A stretch of DNA of 58,386 bases, from assembly GCA_003576705.1 (NCBI GenBank), contig QOZS01000038.1:1-58386 (forward strand), read 5' to 3'. The translations under genes were made by a program, and so were the position numbers. The first letter of the stretch is position 1. Each line of letters begins with the position of its first letter. Source of the stretch: Desertibaculum subflavum (GTDB lineage: Bacteria > Pseudomonadota > Alphaproteobacteria > Ferrovibrionales > Ferrovibrionaceae). The notes beneath the pieces were generated by a model. The model was not told the DNA's origin and did no database searches. It worked only from the letters and a program-made list of their open reading frames with translations. Positions 15,944 to 24,430 of this stretch are shown piece after piece.

Positions 15944-18900
15944 TATTCGTTCGCGGCGGCGGCGATGGCAAGTCGGCGGCCGGGGGCGCGGCTGAGCCGC
16001 GCGCCCTCGACCAGGCCCCAGATCGCCGGGATGACGACGAGCGTCAGCACGGTGGAAGAGACCATGCCGCCGATCATCGGCACGGCGATGCGCTGCATCA
16101 CTTCCGACCCGATGCCGGTCGACCACAGGATTGGCACCAGGCCGGCCATGATCGCGGCCACCGTCATCATCTTTGGCCGCACGCGCTCGACCGCGCCCTC
16201 GACGATCGAGCGGTAGAGGTCGTTGCGGCTGAAGGCACGGCCTTCCGTCACGGCCCGGGCGCGGGCCTCCTTCAGCGCATGGTCGAGATAGATCAGCATG
16301 ACGACGCCGGTCTCGGCGGCGACGCCGGCCAGCGCAATGAAGCCGACTACGGTCGCGACACTCAGGTTGAAGCTGAGCCAGTGCATCATCCAGAGCCCGC
16401 CCACCAGCGAGAAGGGCAGCGACAGCATGACGATCAGGGTGTCGGAGATGCGGCCAAAATTCAGATACAGCAGCAGGAAGATGACGAGCAGGGTCGCCGG
16501 CACCACGATCCGGAGCCGCTCCTCCGCCCGCGCCAGATACTCGAACTGCCCGCTCCACGTCGCGTAATAGCCGGGCGGAAAGCGCACGGCCTGCGTCACC
16601 GCCTGCTTGGCGTCCCGCACATAGCCGCCGAGATCGCGGTCGCGGATATCGACGAAGACATAGACCGAAACCTGCCCGTTCTCGGTACGGATCATGGTCG
16701 GCCCTTGCGTGCGCTCGATCGTCGCCACCTCGCCGAGCGGCACGGCGGCACCGTTGGGCAGCGAGACCAGCACCTCGGCCGCAATCGCCTCTGGGTCGCT
16801 CCTTATGTCGCGCGGATAGCGCAGCGCCACGCCATAGCGCTCGCGGCCCTCGACGGTGGTGGTCACCGGCTCCGCGCCGATGGCCGAGGCGATGGTGCGC
16901 TGCACGTCCTCCATCATCAGGCCATAGCGGGCGATGCGGTCGCGGTCGGGCCGGATCTCCAGGAAGTAGCCGCTATTGACCCGCTCGGCATAGGCGCTGG
17001 CCGTGCCCGGCACATTGCGCAACGCCGCCTCCACACTGCGCGCGAGCCGCTCCAGCTCGCCGAGGTCGGAGCCGAATATCTTCACGCCGACCGGCGTTCG
17101 GATGCCGGTTGCCAGCATGTCGATGCGCGCCTTGATCGGCATGGTCCAGGCATTGCTGACGCCGGGGAATTGCAGCGCCGTGTCCATCTCGGCGATCAGC
17201 TTGTCGACCGTCATGCCGGGGCGCCACTCGCCTTGCGGCTTCAGGTTGATAGTGGTCTCGAACATCTCGATCGGCGCCGGGTCGGTCGCGGTCTGCGCTC
17301 TGCCCGCTTTGCCCCAGACCGAGTCTACCTCGGGAAACGACTTGATGATCTTGTTCTGGGTCTGCAGCAGTTCGGCCGATTTGGTGACCGAGAGCCCCGG
17401 AAGCGTGGTCGGCATGAAGAGCAGCGTGCCTTCGTTCAGGTTCGGCATGAACTCGGTGCCGAGGCGCTGCAGCGGGATCACCGAGGCGCCGAGCGCCGCC
17501 GCCGCGAGCACGACAGTCAGGATCTTGGCCCTCAACACCAGACGAATCACCGGCCGGTACAGCCAGATCAGCAGCCGGTTCATCGGATTGCGCGCCTCCG
17601 GAATGATCCGGCCGCGGATGAACAGGATCATCAACGCCGGCACCAGGGTGATCGACAGCAGCGCCGCCGCCGCCATGGCGAAGGTCTTGGTGAAGGCGAG
17701 CGGCTTGAACAGGCGCCCTTCCTGCGCTTCGAGCGCGAAGATCGGCAGGAACGAGACGGTGATGATCAGCAGGCTGAAGAAGAGGGCCGGTCCGACCTCT
17801 TCCGCCGCCTTGATCAGCACTTCGCGCCGGTTGGCGTCGGGGCCTGCCTGCTCCAGCCGCTTATGGGCATTCTCCACCATCACGATCGAGGCATCGACCA
17901 TGGCCCCGATGGCGATGGCAATGCCGCCCAGGCTCATGATGTTCGATCCGATGCCGAACACATGCATCACCGCGAAAGCGATCAGAATCCCGATCGGCAG
18001 GGTGATCACCGCGACCAGGGCACTGCGCGCGTGCAGCAGGAACAAGAGGCACACGGCGGCGACCACCAGGCTTTCCTCGGCCAGCGTCCGCGCGAGTGTC
18101 TCGATCGCGCCGTAGATCAGGGTTGAGCGATCGTAGACCGTGGTGAAGGCGACGCCCGGCGGCAGGCTCGGCGCCAGGCCCGCAAGCTTGTCCTTCACCG
18201 AGCGGATGACGTCGACCGTGTTGGCGCCGAAGCGCTGCAGCGCGATGCCGCTCGCCACCTCGCCTTCGCCGTTGAGCTCGGCAATGCCGCGCCGCTCGTC
18301 CGGGGCAAGCTCGATGCTGGCCACGTCGCCGAGCAGGACCGGCGTGCCGTCCTTCACCTTGACGGCGATGCGCTCCAGGTCGGCGATGCCGTTGATGTAG
18401 CCGCGGCCGCGGATCATGAACTCGGTCTCGGCCAGCTCCACCGTGCGCCCGCCGACATCCATGTTGCTGGCGCGAACCGCGGCCCGGATCGCTTCGAGCG
18501 TCAGGCCGAAGGCGCGCAACCGGTTGGGATCGACCACGATCGTGTACTGCTTGACATAGCCGCCGACGCTCGCGATTTCCGCCACGCCGTCGGCCTTGGC
18601 GAGGCCGAAGCGGATATGCCAATCCTGCAGCGATCGAAGCTCGCCGAGATCACGGTCGCCGCCGGTCAGCGCGTATTGATAGACCCAGCCGACGCCGGTC
18701 GCGTCGGGACCGAGCGCGGGGGCGACGCCACGGGGCAGGCGCTGCGATGCCACGCTCAGGTATTCCTGCACGCGGCTGCGCGCCCAATAGATGTCGGTGC
18801 CGTCCTCGAAAATGACGTAGACGAAGGACACGCCGAAATAGGAGAAGCCGCGCACCACGCGCGATTTCGGCACGCTCAGCAAGGTTGTGGTCAGCGGAAA

Positions 18901-19098
18901 GGTGACCTGGTCCTCCACCACCTGCGGCGCCTGGCCGGGATACTCGGTGTAGACGATGACCTGGGTGTCGGAGAGATCGGGGATGGCGTCGAGCGGCACG
19001 CGGCTGACCGCATAGACGCCGGCCAGCGTCGCGAAGACGGCGCCGATCAGCACCAGGACGATGTTCTCTGCCGACCAGCGGATGACGCGCGCGATCAT
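15943..19098 (-). CDS. cusA: CusA/CzcA family heavy-metal RND efflux pump
   Basis: A 1051-residue proton-driven inner-membrane pump of the heavy-metal RND type. The N-terminus (PLDAIPDLSDTQVIVYTEYP) and TM4 region (SLGGIAIAIGAMVDASIVMV) are characteristic. The three copper-binding methionines of E. coli CusA have counterparts in LLFMPTTLPG, APIEMFETTI and ARIDMLATGI, so Cu(I)/Ag(I) is the likely cargo rather than Zn/Co. It overlaps cusB by 4 nt. No outer-membrane channel gene (cusC) is in the window, so a shared TolC-like protein is presumably used. Confidence 0.94.
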   Translation of the reverse strand: MIARVIRWSAENIVLVLIGAVFATLAGVYAVSRVPLDAIPDLSDTQVIVYTEYPGQAPQVVEDQVTFPLTTTLLSVPKSRVVRGFSYFGVSFVYVIFEDGTDIYWARSRVQEYLSVASQRLPRGVAPALGPDATGVGWVYQYALTGGDRDLGELRSLQDWHIRFGLAKADGVAEIASVGGYVKQYTIVVDPNRLRAFGLTLEAIRAAVRASNMDVGGRTVELAETEFMIRGRGYINGIADLERIAVKVKDGTPVLLGDVASIELAPDERRGIAELNGEGEVASGIALQRFGANTVDVIRSVKDKLAGLAPSLPPGVAFTTVYDRSTLIYGAIETLARTLAEESLVVAAVCLLFLLHARSALVAVITLPIGILIAFAVMHVFGIGSNIMSLGGIAIAIGAMVDASIVMVENAHKRLEQAGPDANRREVLIKAAEEVGPALFFSLLIITVSFLPIFALEAQEGRLFKPLAFTKTFAMAAAALLSITLVPALMILFIRGRIIPEARNPMNRLLIWLYRPVIRLVLRAKILTVVLAAAALGASVIPLQRLGTEFMPNLNEGTLLFMPTTLPGLSVTKSAELLQTQNKIIKSFPEVDSVWGKAGRAQTATDPAPIEMFETTINLKPQGEWRPGMTVDKLIAEMDTALQFPGVSNAWTMPIKARIDMLATGIRTPVGVKIFGSDLGELERLARSVEAALRNVPGTASAYAERVNSGYFLEIRPDRDRIARYGLMMEDVQRTIASAIGAEPVTTTVEGRERYGVALRYPRDIRSDPEAIAAEVLVSLPNGAAVPLGEVATIERTQGPTMIRTENGQVSVYVFVDIRDRDLGGYVRDAKQAVTQAVRFPPGYYATWSGQFEYLARAEERLRIVVPATLLVIFLLLYLNFGRISDTLIVMLSLPFSLVGGLWMMHWLSFNLSVATVVGFIALAGVAAETGVVMLIYLDHALKEARARAVTEGRAFSRNDLYRSIVEGAVERVRPKMMTVAAIMAGLVPILWSTGIGSEVMQRIAVPMIGGMVSSTVLTLVVIPAIWGLVEGARLSRAPGRRLAIAAAANE

Positions 19099-20411
19099 CG
19101 GCCGGCCTCCGTGCCGGTCTTTTCGGAAGGCTCGGCCGGCCGCTTGTCGCCGGGCGGCGCGTCGAAGGTGGTGAGGGCCGCGCGCAGGTTGCTCTCGGCG
19201 TCGATCAGGAAGTTGCCGCGCACGACGATGCGCTCGCCTTCGCTCAGGCCCTGCCGCACTTCCACCAGCCCGTCGCCGCGGGCGCCGAGCACCAGGTCAC
19301 GCGGCTCGAACACGCCGTCTTCCTTGGCGATGAAGGCGACCTTGCGGCGACCGCTGTCGATGATGGCGCTGGCCGGCACGGCCAGCACCGGCGCCGCGCC
19401 GGCGGAGGCTTCAATCGTCACGTCGGCGTAAAGGCCGGTGCGGATGCGCCCGTCGGGGTTGGGCAGGTCGATCCGGACCCGCGCGGTACGCGTCGCCATG
19501 TCGAGATCGGGATAGATGAAGCCGACCTTGCCGGCGAAGGCGGTGTCGGGGAACGCCTTCAGCGTGATCCGGGCCGGCTGACCGACCTGCAACGCACCGA
19601 GATCGCGCTCCGCCACCTGCACCATCACCCAGAGCTGCGACAGATCGGCGGTCTTGAACAGCATGTCGCCGGGCTGGAAGCGCATGCCCACGATGGCCGG
19701 TTTCTCCATCACCGTGCCCCTGGCCGGCGCCGTGAGCAGGATGGACCGGACCGGATCGCCGGTTCGCCGGAGCTGATCGATCGCGGCGTCAGGAATCCCG
19801 AACAGTCGCAGATTTCCTTCGGCCGCGACGGCATCGGCCGGCCGGCCACCGCGCAGCGCCGCGAGATAGTCGGCCTGCTTCCGCAGGATCTCCGGGCTTT
19901 CGATCCAGACCCGCATCAGCGGCATGCCGGCGCGCACCTCGCTGCCGGTCAGCGCCACGTGCAGCTCTTCGACGAAGCCGCCGAAACGGGCTGTGACGAC
20001 CGCAAGCCGCGCTTCGTGCAGCGCCACCGTGCCGGTGGCGCGAACCGGTCGTACCAGCGCGCGCCTGGTCACCGCCTCGGTCTGCACGCCGGCGCGCTGC
20101 ACCTTGGCCAGGCTGACGCGCACCGTGCCGGGCGCGTCCTGGGTCTCGTCCTCGTAGACGGGGATGTAATCCATCCCCATCGAATCCTTCTTCGGCACCG
20201 GCGAGACATCCGGCAGGCCCATCGGGTTCCGATAGAAGCGCACCTTGCGCGCCCCCGGCTTGGGCTCGGCCGGCGATGCGGCGGCCTCCGCATGTGCCTC
20301 CGGTGCGCTCGGTAGGAACGCCGGGAGGGAGTCGCCGTACCGGGCGACCGCCAAGGCGCCGACGACGCCGCCCATCAGGGCGCCGGCAATCAGGGTGATG
20401 ATGCGGGTCAT
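19095..20411 (-). CDS. cusB: CusB-type periplasmic adaptor of the metal RND pump
   Basis: A 438-residue membrane-fusion protein with an N-terminal signal or anchor segment (residues 4-23) linking the pump to an outer-membrane channel. A heavy-metal-binding segment at about residues 59-86 contains YRNPMGLPDVSPVPKKDSMG and GMDYIPVY, the methionine-rich motif found in CusB proteins. The adaptor core (TGTVALHEARLAVVTARFGG, APARGTVMEKPAIVGM) follows. It is translated just before cusA with a 4-nt overlap. Confidence 0.93.
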   Translation of the reverse strand: MTRIITLIAGALMGGVVGALAVARYGDSLPAFLPSAPEAHAEAAASPAEPKPGARKVRFYRNPMGLPDVSPVPKKDSMGMDYIPVYEDETQDAPGTVRVSLAKVQRAGVQTEAVTRRALVRPVRATGTVALHEARLAVVTARFGGFVEELHVALTGSEVRAGMPLMRVWIESPEILRKQADYLAALRGGRPADAVAAEGNLRLFGIPDAAIDQLRRTGDPVRSILLTAPARGTVMEKPAIVGMRFQPGDMLFKTADLSQLWVMVQVAERDLGALQVGQPARITLKAFPDTAFAGKVGFIYPDLDMATRTARVRIDLPNPDGRIRTGLYADVTIEASAGAAPVLAVPASAIIDSGRRKVAFIAKEDGVFEPRDLVLGARGDGLVEVRQGLSEGERIVVRGNFLIDAESNLRAALTTFDAPPGDKRPAEPSEKTGTEAGR

Positions 20412-20497
20412 GATCTCGATCCTCCAGCGGCGCGCGGAAACGGGCGCAGCTCGCCGTCAAGCCACTCGGAACAACCGCCGCCCGCAGGGGCGACGGT

Positions 20498-20839
20498 TCA
20501 GGCGGGGATCGAGGCTGTGGGGGGTCTGAAGGGCGGTGCGGCTGCTGCCGATACGAGCGGAGATGCGGGCGTCATCAGGTGCGTCGCCACCGTTTCCGCC
20601 GATGGCGCCGCGCCAAGCTCCACCCCCAGCATCGGCGCGCCCGCCCCGCATTGCACCGCGCAGGCCAGGGCACCCTGGCAGCCGGGCATGCCGTGCTCGC
20701 CGCAACCGCTGTCGGCGTTGAGGCAGGCACAATCGGTCTTCGCCGCCATGACATGCGGCACCGGCGCGCCGCCGGCAATCGACGGCATCGCGAAGGCGAT
20801 CGTCAGCGCGATCAGCAGGCTGAGAAAGCGGCGCACCAT
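20498..20839 (-). CDS. Small exported cysteine-rich protein upstream of cusBA
   Basis: A 113-residue protein with a signal peptide (MVRRFLSLLIALTIAFAMP, cleavage probably near residue 24) and six cysteines in the mature part (C37, C39, C46, C54, C60, C64), with histidine and methionine between them (CGEHGMPGCQ). This composition suits copper or silver binding in the periplasm. It precedes cusBA by 86 nt on the same strand, so it is likely part of the same metal-resistance unit. The ATG at 20839 is preferred over an in-frame start 48 nt upstream because it begins the signal peptide. I do not recognise the family by name. Confidence 0.75.
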   Translation of the reverse strand: MVRRFLSLLIALTIAFAMPSIAGGAPVPHVMAAKTDCACLNADSGCGEHGMPGCQGALACAVQCGAGAPMLGVELGAAPSAETVATHLMTPASPLVSAAAAPPFRPPTASIPA

Positions 20840-21102
20840 GATTTTCTTAGACCACAGAGATATCGCCGTTGTCTTGACCCATCGCAATCAATCCCCGGTG
20901 AAGGGGCGTCGGACCACGTTTGGCCGAAGCTGGTGCCGCCCCGCGCCATCAATCCACTTGCATTCAGATATGGTTTGCTATATTATACAAATACATTCGC
21001 TTTGGAGGCATGATTTGAGCATAGAGAGAGGCTGCTGGCTGGGGGAACGGTGCGGGGCCTGCTGTGATCTGAGCCGAACGGGCCAACTGGGTGTCGAGTG
21101 GC
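20840..21102. other. Non-coding stretch between the metal-efflux operon and the repeat array
   Basis: No gene is supported here. The segment holds the divergent upstream region of the Cys-rich gene and an AT-rich patch (about 20960-21015) unlike the surrounding GC-rich DNA. A GGAGG at 21004 is followed by ATG ATT TGA, a start with an immediate stop. No copper-regulator (CueR-type) box was recognised. Confidence 0.5.
20958..20986 (+). promoter_or_regulatory. Candidate promoter in the AT-rich patch
   Basis: TTGCAT (20958-20963) and TATTAT (20981-20986) are 17 nt apart. If used, the transcript would run through the 16-bp repeat array as a long untranslated leader. The only support is sequence similarity. 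Confidence 0.3.
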
Positions 21103-21278
21103 TGCGAGCGGAACGGATGTGCCGCGGAACGGATGTGCCGCGGCACAGACGTGCCGCGGAACAGACGTGCCGCGGAAGAGACGTGCCGCGGAACAGACGT
21201 GCCGCGGAACAGACGTGCCGCGGAACAGACGTGCCGCGGAACGGATACGCCGCGGAACAGATGCGCCGCGGCGGCGGG
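21103..21278. repeat. Tandem array of a 16-bp unit, about nine full copies
   Basis: The unit GTGCCGCGGAACAGAC repeats head to tail from 21119 to 21262 in nine full copies, with degenerate copies at each end. Four copies (21151, 21183, 21199, 21215) match the consensus exactly and the rest differ at one to four positions. Each unit carries the palindrome CCGCGG. The period of 16 is about 1.5 helical turns. Unlike a CRISPR there are no spacers. The array ends a few bases before the promoter of the transhydrogenase operon. Confidence 0.92.
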
Positions 21279-21283
21279 TCGCC

Positions 21284-21311
21284 TTGCTGGGCGAGGGGGC
21301 TTTGCTATAGT
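21284..21311 (+). promoter_or_regulatory. Promoter of the subunit IV-pnt operon
   Basis: TTGCTG (21284-21289) and TATAGT (21306-21311) are 16 nt apart, in the context GGGGGCTTTGCTATAGTGCC that is common at alphaproteobacterial housekeeping promoters. The start codon of the first gene follows 46 nt after the -10 box. The tandem repeats stand immediately upstream of the -35 box. Confidence 0.6.
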
Positions 21312-21356
21312 GCCGCGCCCTTGGGCAAATACGCAGATTCGCGGGGGTTTTTTTGG

Positions 21357-21485
21357 ATGGCCGAACACGGCTCGATGGATATCACCCAGCATCGCGAGAC
21401 CTATGCCGGCGTGATGACCGTGACGAAATGGGGGGTGATCCTCTCTGCGATCGTTCTCGTCCTGATGGGTATCTTCCTGACCTGA
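21357..21485 (+). CDS. aa3-type cytochrome c oxidase subunit IV-like small membrane protein
   Basis: A 42-residue protein, MAEHGSMDITQHRETYAGVM followed by a single membrane helix (about residues 22-41). The MDITQ...TYAGF/V pattern and length match the bacterial aa3-type oxidase subunit IV family (Pfam COX_aa3_IV). In Alphaproteobacteria members of this family are often found next to pnt genes rather than oxidase genes, as here, where pntAA begins 52 nt later. Its true partner may be the transhydrogenase; this is inference. A GCGGGGG ribosome site precedes a seven-T run and the ATG. Confidence 0.85.
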   Translation: MAEHGSMDITQHRETYAGVMTVTKWGVILSAIVLVLMGIFLT

Positions 21486-21537
21486 CCGCCCCTCGCGCGT
21501 GGGGGGCCCTCTGTCCGGGGGAGGAAGAGGAGACGGT

Positions 21538-22692
21538 ATGATCATCGCGATTCCGAAGGAACGGCGCGCCGGCGAGAAGCGCGTCGCCGCCACGCCCGAC
21601 AGCGTCAAGAAGCTGATCGGCCTCGGCCAGCAGGTCGTGGTGGAGGCCGGCGCCGGCGCCGGATGCAGCATCCCGGACGACCACTACACGGCCGCGGGCG
21701 CCACCATCGCGCCGGATGAGGCGTCCGCGCTGAAGGATGCCGACCTCGTGCTGAAGGTGGCGCGGCCGCTGACGGCGGCCGAAGGCACCGACGAAGTTGC
21801 GCTGATGAAGAAGGGCGCCAGCCTGATCGGCATGCTGGCGCCGCTGCAGAACAGGGAGCAGGCGAAGACCTACGCCGCGCAGGGCGTGCAGGCCTTCGCC
21901 ATGGAGCTGGTGCCGCGCATCACCCGCGCGCAGTCGATGGACGTGCTGTCCAGCCAGGCGAACCTCGCGGGCTACAAGGCGGTGCTGGATTCGACCCTGC
22001 ATTTCGGCCGCGCCTTCCCGATGATGATGACGGCGGCGGGCACCGTGGCGCCGGCCAAGGTGTTCATCATGGGCGTCGGCGTCGCCGGCCTGCAGGCGAT
22101 CGCCACCGCGAAGCGGCTCGGCGCCGTGGTGATGGCGACCGATGTGCGCATCGCCACCAAGGAGCAAGCGGAAAGCCTCGGCGCCAAGTTCGTCATGGTC
22201 GATGACGAGGAATCGCGCGAGGCGCAGACCTCCGGCGGCTATGCGAAAGAGATGTCGGACGCCTACAAGGCGAAGCAGGCCCAGCTGATCGCCGACACCG
22301 TGCCGAAGATGGACATCATCATCACCACGGCGCTGATCCCCGGCCGCAAGGCGCCGGTGCTGGTCAGCGAGGCGATGGTGAAGACGATGAAGCCCGGCTC
22401 CGTCATCGTCGATCTCGCGGTGGAGATGGGCGGCAATTGCCCGCTGTCGCGGCCCGACGAGGTCGTCGAGGTCGGCGGCGTGAAGATCGTCGGCTACACC
22501 AACGTGCCGAGCCGCCTCGCCGTCGACGCCTCCTCGCTCTATGCCCGCAACCTGCTCAATTTCATCACGCCCCTGATCGACAAGCAGTCGAAGGCCTTCA
22601 AGATCGATTACGAGGACGAGATCATCAAGGGCACGCTGCTCACCCGCGACGGTCAGATCGTGCATCCGCAGCTGCAGCAGTCGCAGGCATAG
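21538..22692 (+). CDS. pntAA: NAD(P) transhydrogenase subunit alpha, part 1 (NAD-binding)
   Basis: A 384-residue cytoplasmic NAD(H)-binding domain I of the proton-translocating transhydrogenase, which uses the proton gradient to make NADPH from NADH. The start MIIAIPKERRAGEKRVAATP and the Rossmann glycines (FIMGVGVAGLQAIATAKRLG) are characteristic, as is the mobile-loop region near KMDIIITTALIPGRKAP. The ATG at 21538 follows the site GAGGAAGAGGAG. The protein stops where E. coli PntA would continue into membrane segments, which are here encoded by the next gene. Confidence 0.96.
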   Translation: MIIAIPKERRAGEKRVAATPDSVKKLIGLGQQVVVEAGAGAGCSIPDDHYTAAGATIAPDEASALKDADLVLKVARPLTAAEGTDEVALMKKGASLIGMLAPLQNREQAKTYAAQGVQAFAMELVPRITRAQSMDVLSSQANLAGYKAVLDSTLHFGRAFPMMMTAAGTVAPAKVFIMGVGVAGLQAIATAKRLGAVVMATDVRIATKEQAESLGAKFVMVDDEESREAQTSGGYAKEMSDAYKAKQAQLIADTVPKMDIIITTALIPGRKAPVLVSEAMVKTMKPGSVIVDLAVEMGGNCPLSRPDEVVEVGGVKIVGYTNVPSRLAVDASSLYARNLLNFITPLIDKQSKAFKIDYEDEIIKGTLLTRDGQIVHPQLQQSQA

Positions 22693-22704
22693 GGGGCCTG
22701 AGCG

Positions 22705-23004
22705 ATGTCGGACGTCTATTCCTTCATGTCGCTGCTCACGGTCTTCGTGCTGGCCTGCTTCGTCGGCTACTACGTGGTGTGGAGCGTGACGCCGGCGCTG
22801 CACACGCCGCTGATGAGCGTCACCAACGCGATCTCCTCGGTGATTATCGTCGGCGCGCTGATCGCCGCCGGCTCGGCCGACAGCTTCGACACCTCCAAGG
22901 TGTTCGGCCTGGTGGCGATCGCGCTCGCCGCGGTCAACATCTTCGGCGGCTTCCTGGTCACCCAGCGCATGCTGGCGATGTACAAGAAAAAAGAGAAGAA
23001 GTGA
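22705..23004 (+). CDS. pntAB: NAD(P) transhydrogenase subunit alpha, part 2 (membrane)
   Basis: A 99-residue membrane protein with about three helices (residues 7-30, 38-58, 66-90) and a lysine-rich tail (MYKKKEKK). It corresponds to the membrane part of E. coli PntA, split into its own gene as is usual in Alphaproteobacteria. The stretch HTPLMSVTNAISSVIIVGAL is diagnostic. It sits 12 nt after pntAA and 10 nt before pntB. Confidence 0.96.
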   Translation: MSDVYSFMSLLTVFVLACFVGYYVVWSVTPALHTPLMSVTNAISSVIIVGALIAAGSADSFDTSKVFGLVAIALAAVNIFGGFLVTQRMLAMYKKKEKK

Positions 23005-23014
23005 GGCCGCGCGC

Positions 23015-24430
23015 ATGCCCATCCAGCTGACGGCCTTCCTCTACCTCGTCTCCTCCGTCCTGTTCGTGCTCGCGCTGCGCGGGCTCTCCAGCCCGGAGAG
23101 CAGCCGGCAGGGCAACATCTACGGCATGACCGGCATGACCATCGCAGTGGTCACCACGGTGCTGTGGATCGCTACCCGCGTGGGCGGCACCGGTTCGGGA
23201 TTCGGCGCCGTGCCGGCGATCCTGATCGCGCTGGCGGTCGGCGGCGCCGTCGGCACCTATCTCGCGCGCACCATCCAGATGACGGCGATGCCGCAGCTGG
23301 TCGCCGCGATGCACTCCCTCGTCGGCCTCGCCGCCGTGCTGGTCGCCGCCGCCGCCTATTACAATCCGGAGCCCTATGGCATCCTCGAAGGCGGCGTGCT
23401 GAAGGTGGGCAGCCGGGTCGAGATGGCGCTCGGCGTCGTCATCGGCATCGTCACCTTCTCGGGCTCGATCGTCGCCTTCGCCAAGCTGCAGGGCCTGGTC
23501 TCCGGCTCGCCGGTCGTGTTCTCCGGCCAGCACAAGCTCAACGCGGCGCTCGGCCTGGTCATCCTCGCGCTGATCGTCGGCTTCTGCATCACGCCGATCC
23601 CGGTGTTGTTCTGGGCGATGATCGCGCTGGCGCTGGTGGTCGGCTTCCTGGTCATCATCCCGATCGGCGGCGCCGACATGCCGGTCGTCGTGTCGATGCT
23701 GAATTCCTATTCCGGCTGGGCCGCGGCCGGCATCGGCTTCACCCTGCAGAACCCGGCGCTGATCGTCACCGGCGCGCTGGTCGGCTCGTCGGGCGCGATC
23801 CTCTCCTACATCATGTGCAAGGGGATGAACCGGTCGCTGTTCAACGTGATCCTGGGCGGATTCGGCTCCGACACCTCGACTGCTGCCGCCGGTGCCAAGA
23901 CCGACCGGCCCTACAAGGCGGGCTCGGCCGACGATGCCGCCTTCATCATGAAGAATGCCGGCAAGGTCATCATCGTGCCGGGCTACGGCATGGCGGTCAG
24001 CCAGGCGCAGCACTCGCTGCGCGAGATGTGCGACAAGCTGAAGGAGGAGGGCGTCGAGGTGAAATACGCCATCCATCCCGTCGCCGGCCGCATGCCGGGC
24101 CACATGAACGTGCTGCTGGCCGAGGCGAACGTGCCTTACGACGAGGTGTTCGAGCTCGAGGAGATCAATGCCGAGTTCCAGACCGCCGACGTCGCCTTCG
24201 TGATCGGCGCCAACGACGTGACCAACCCGGCGGCACGCGACGACCCGAAGAGCCCGATCTTCGGCATGCCGATCCTCGATGTCGACAAGTCGAAGACCGT
24301 GCTGTTCGTCAAGCGGTCGATGGCCTCGGGCTATGCCGGCATCGACAACGACCTGTTCTACAAGGATAACACCATGATGCTTCTGGCCGACGGCAAGAAG
24401 ATGGTGGAGGACATCGTCAAGTCGCTTTGA
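23015..24430 (+). CDS. pntB: NAD(P) transhydrogenase subunit beta
   Basis: A 471-residue subunit with about nine membrane helices (residues 3-270) forming the proton channel, then a cytoplasmic NADP(H)-binding domain III (about 290-471). Key stretches are the TM region MPQLVAAMHSLVGLAAV, with the histidine implicated in proton transfer, VPGYGMAVSQAQHSLREM, and GANDVTNPAARDDPKSPI near the NADP site. The 3' end overlaps the convergent exporter gene by 14 nt, so no terminator lies between them. Confidence 0.96.
   Translation: MPIQLTAFLYLVSSVLFVLALRGLSSPESSRQGNIYGMTGMTIAVVTTVLWIATRVGGTGSGFGAVPAILIALAVGGAVGTYLARTIQMTAMPQLVAAMHSLVGLAAVLVAAAAYYNPEPYGILEGGVLKVGSRVEMALGVVIGIVTFSGSIVAFAKLQGLVSGSPVVFSGQHKLNAALGLVILALIVGFCITPIPVLFWAMIALALVVGFLVIIPIGGADMPVVVSMLNSYSGWAAAGIGFTLQNPALIVTGALVGSSGAILSYIMCKGMNRSLFNVILGGFGSDTSTAAAGAKTDRPYKAGSADDAAFIMKNAGKVIIVPGYGMAVSQAQHSLREMCDKLKEEGVEVKYAIHPVAGRMPGHMNVLLAEANVPYDEVFELEEINAEFQTADVAFVIGANDVTNPAARDDPKSPIFGMPILDVDKSKTVLFVKRSMASGYAGIDNDLFYKDNTMMLLADGKKMVEDIVKSL

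Noticed and set aside
15454..18126. An 890-codon open frame on the plus strand
   Set aside because: It is antisense to DUF952 and cusA, whose conserved motifs are unmistakable. The translation is His/Arg-rich with no recognisable fold.
21010..21018. A start-stop mini-ORF (ATG ATT TGA) after GGAGG
   Set aside because: Only one base separates the GGAGG from the ATG and the peptide would be two residues long. It cannot be told from chance.
21103..21278. A CRISPR array
   Set aside because: The 16-bp units are directly adjacent with no unique spacers, and no cas gene is in the window.
20517..21485. A long open frame in which the repeat array encodes a 16-residue repeating peptide and runs into subunit IV
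   Set aside because: The 16-bp unit lacks stops in every frame on both strands, so open frames are automatic. There is no good start or ribosome site, and the subunit IV family begins at the ATG at 21357.
21382..23022. A 546-codon minus-strand open frame across the transhydrogenase genes
   Set aside because: The plus-strand products are complete, conserved Pnt subunits, so the antisense frame is a shadow.
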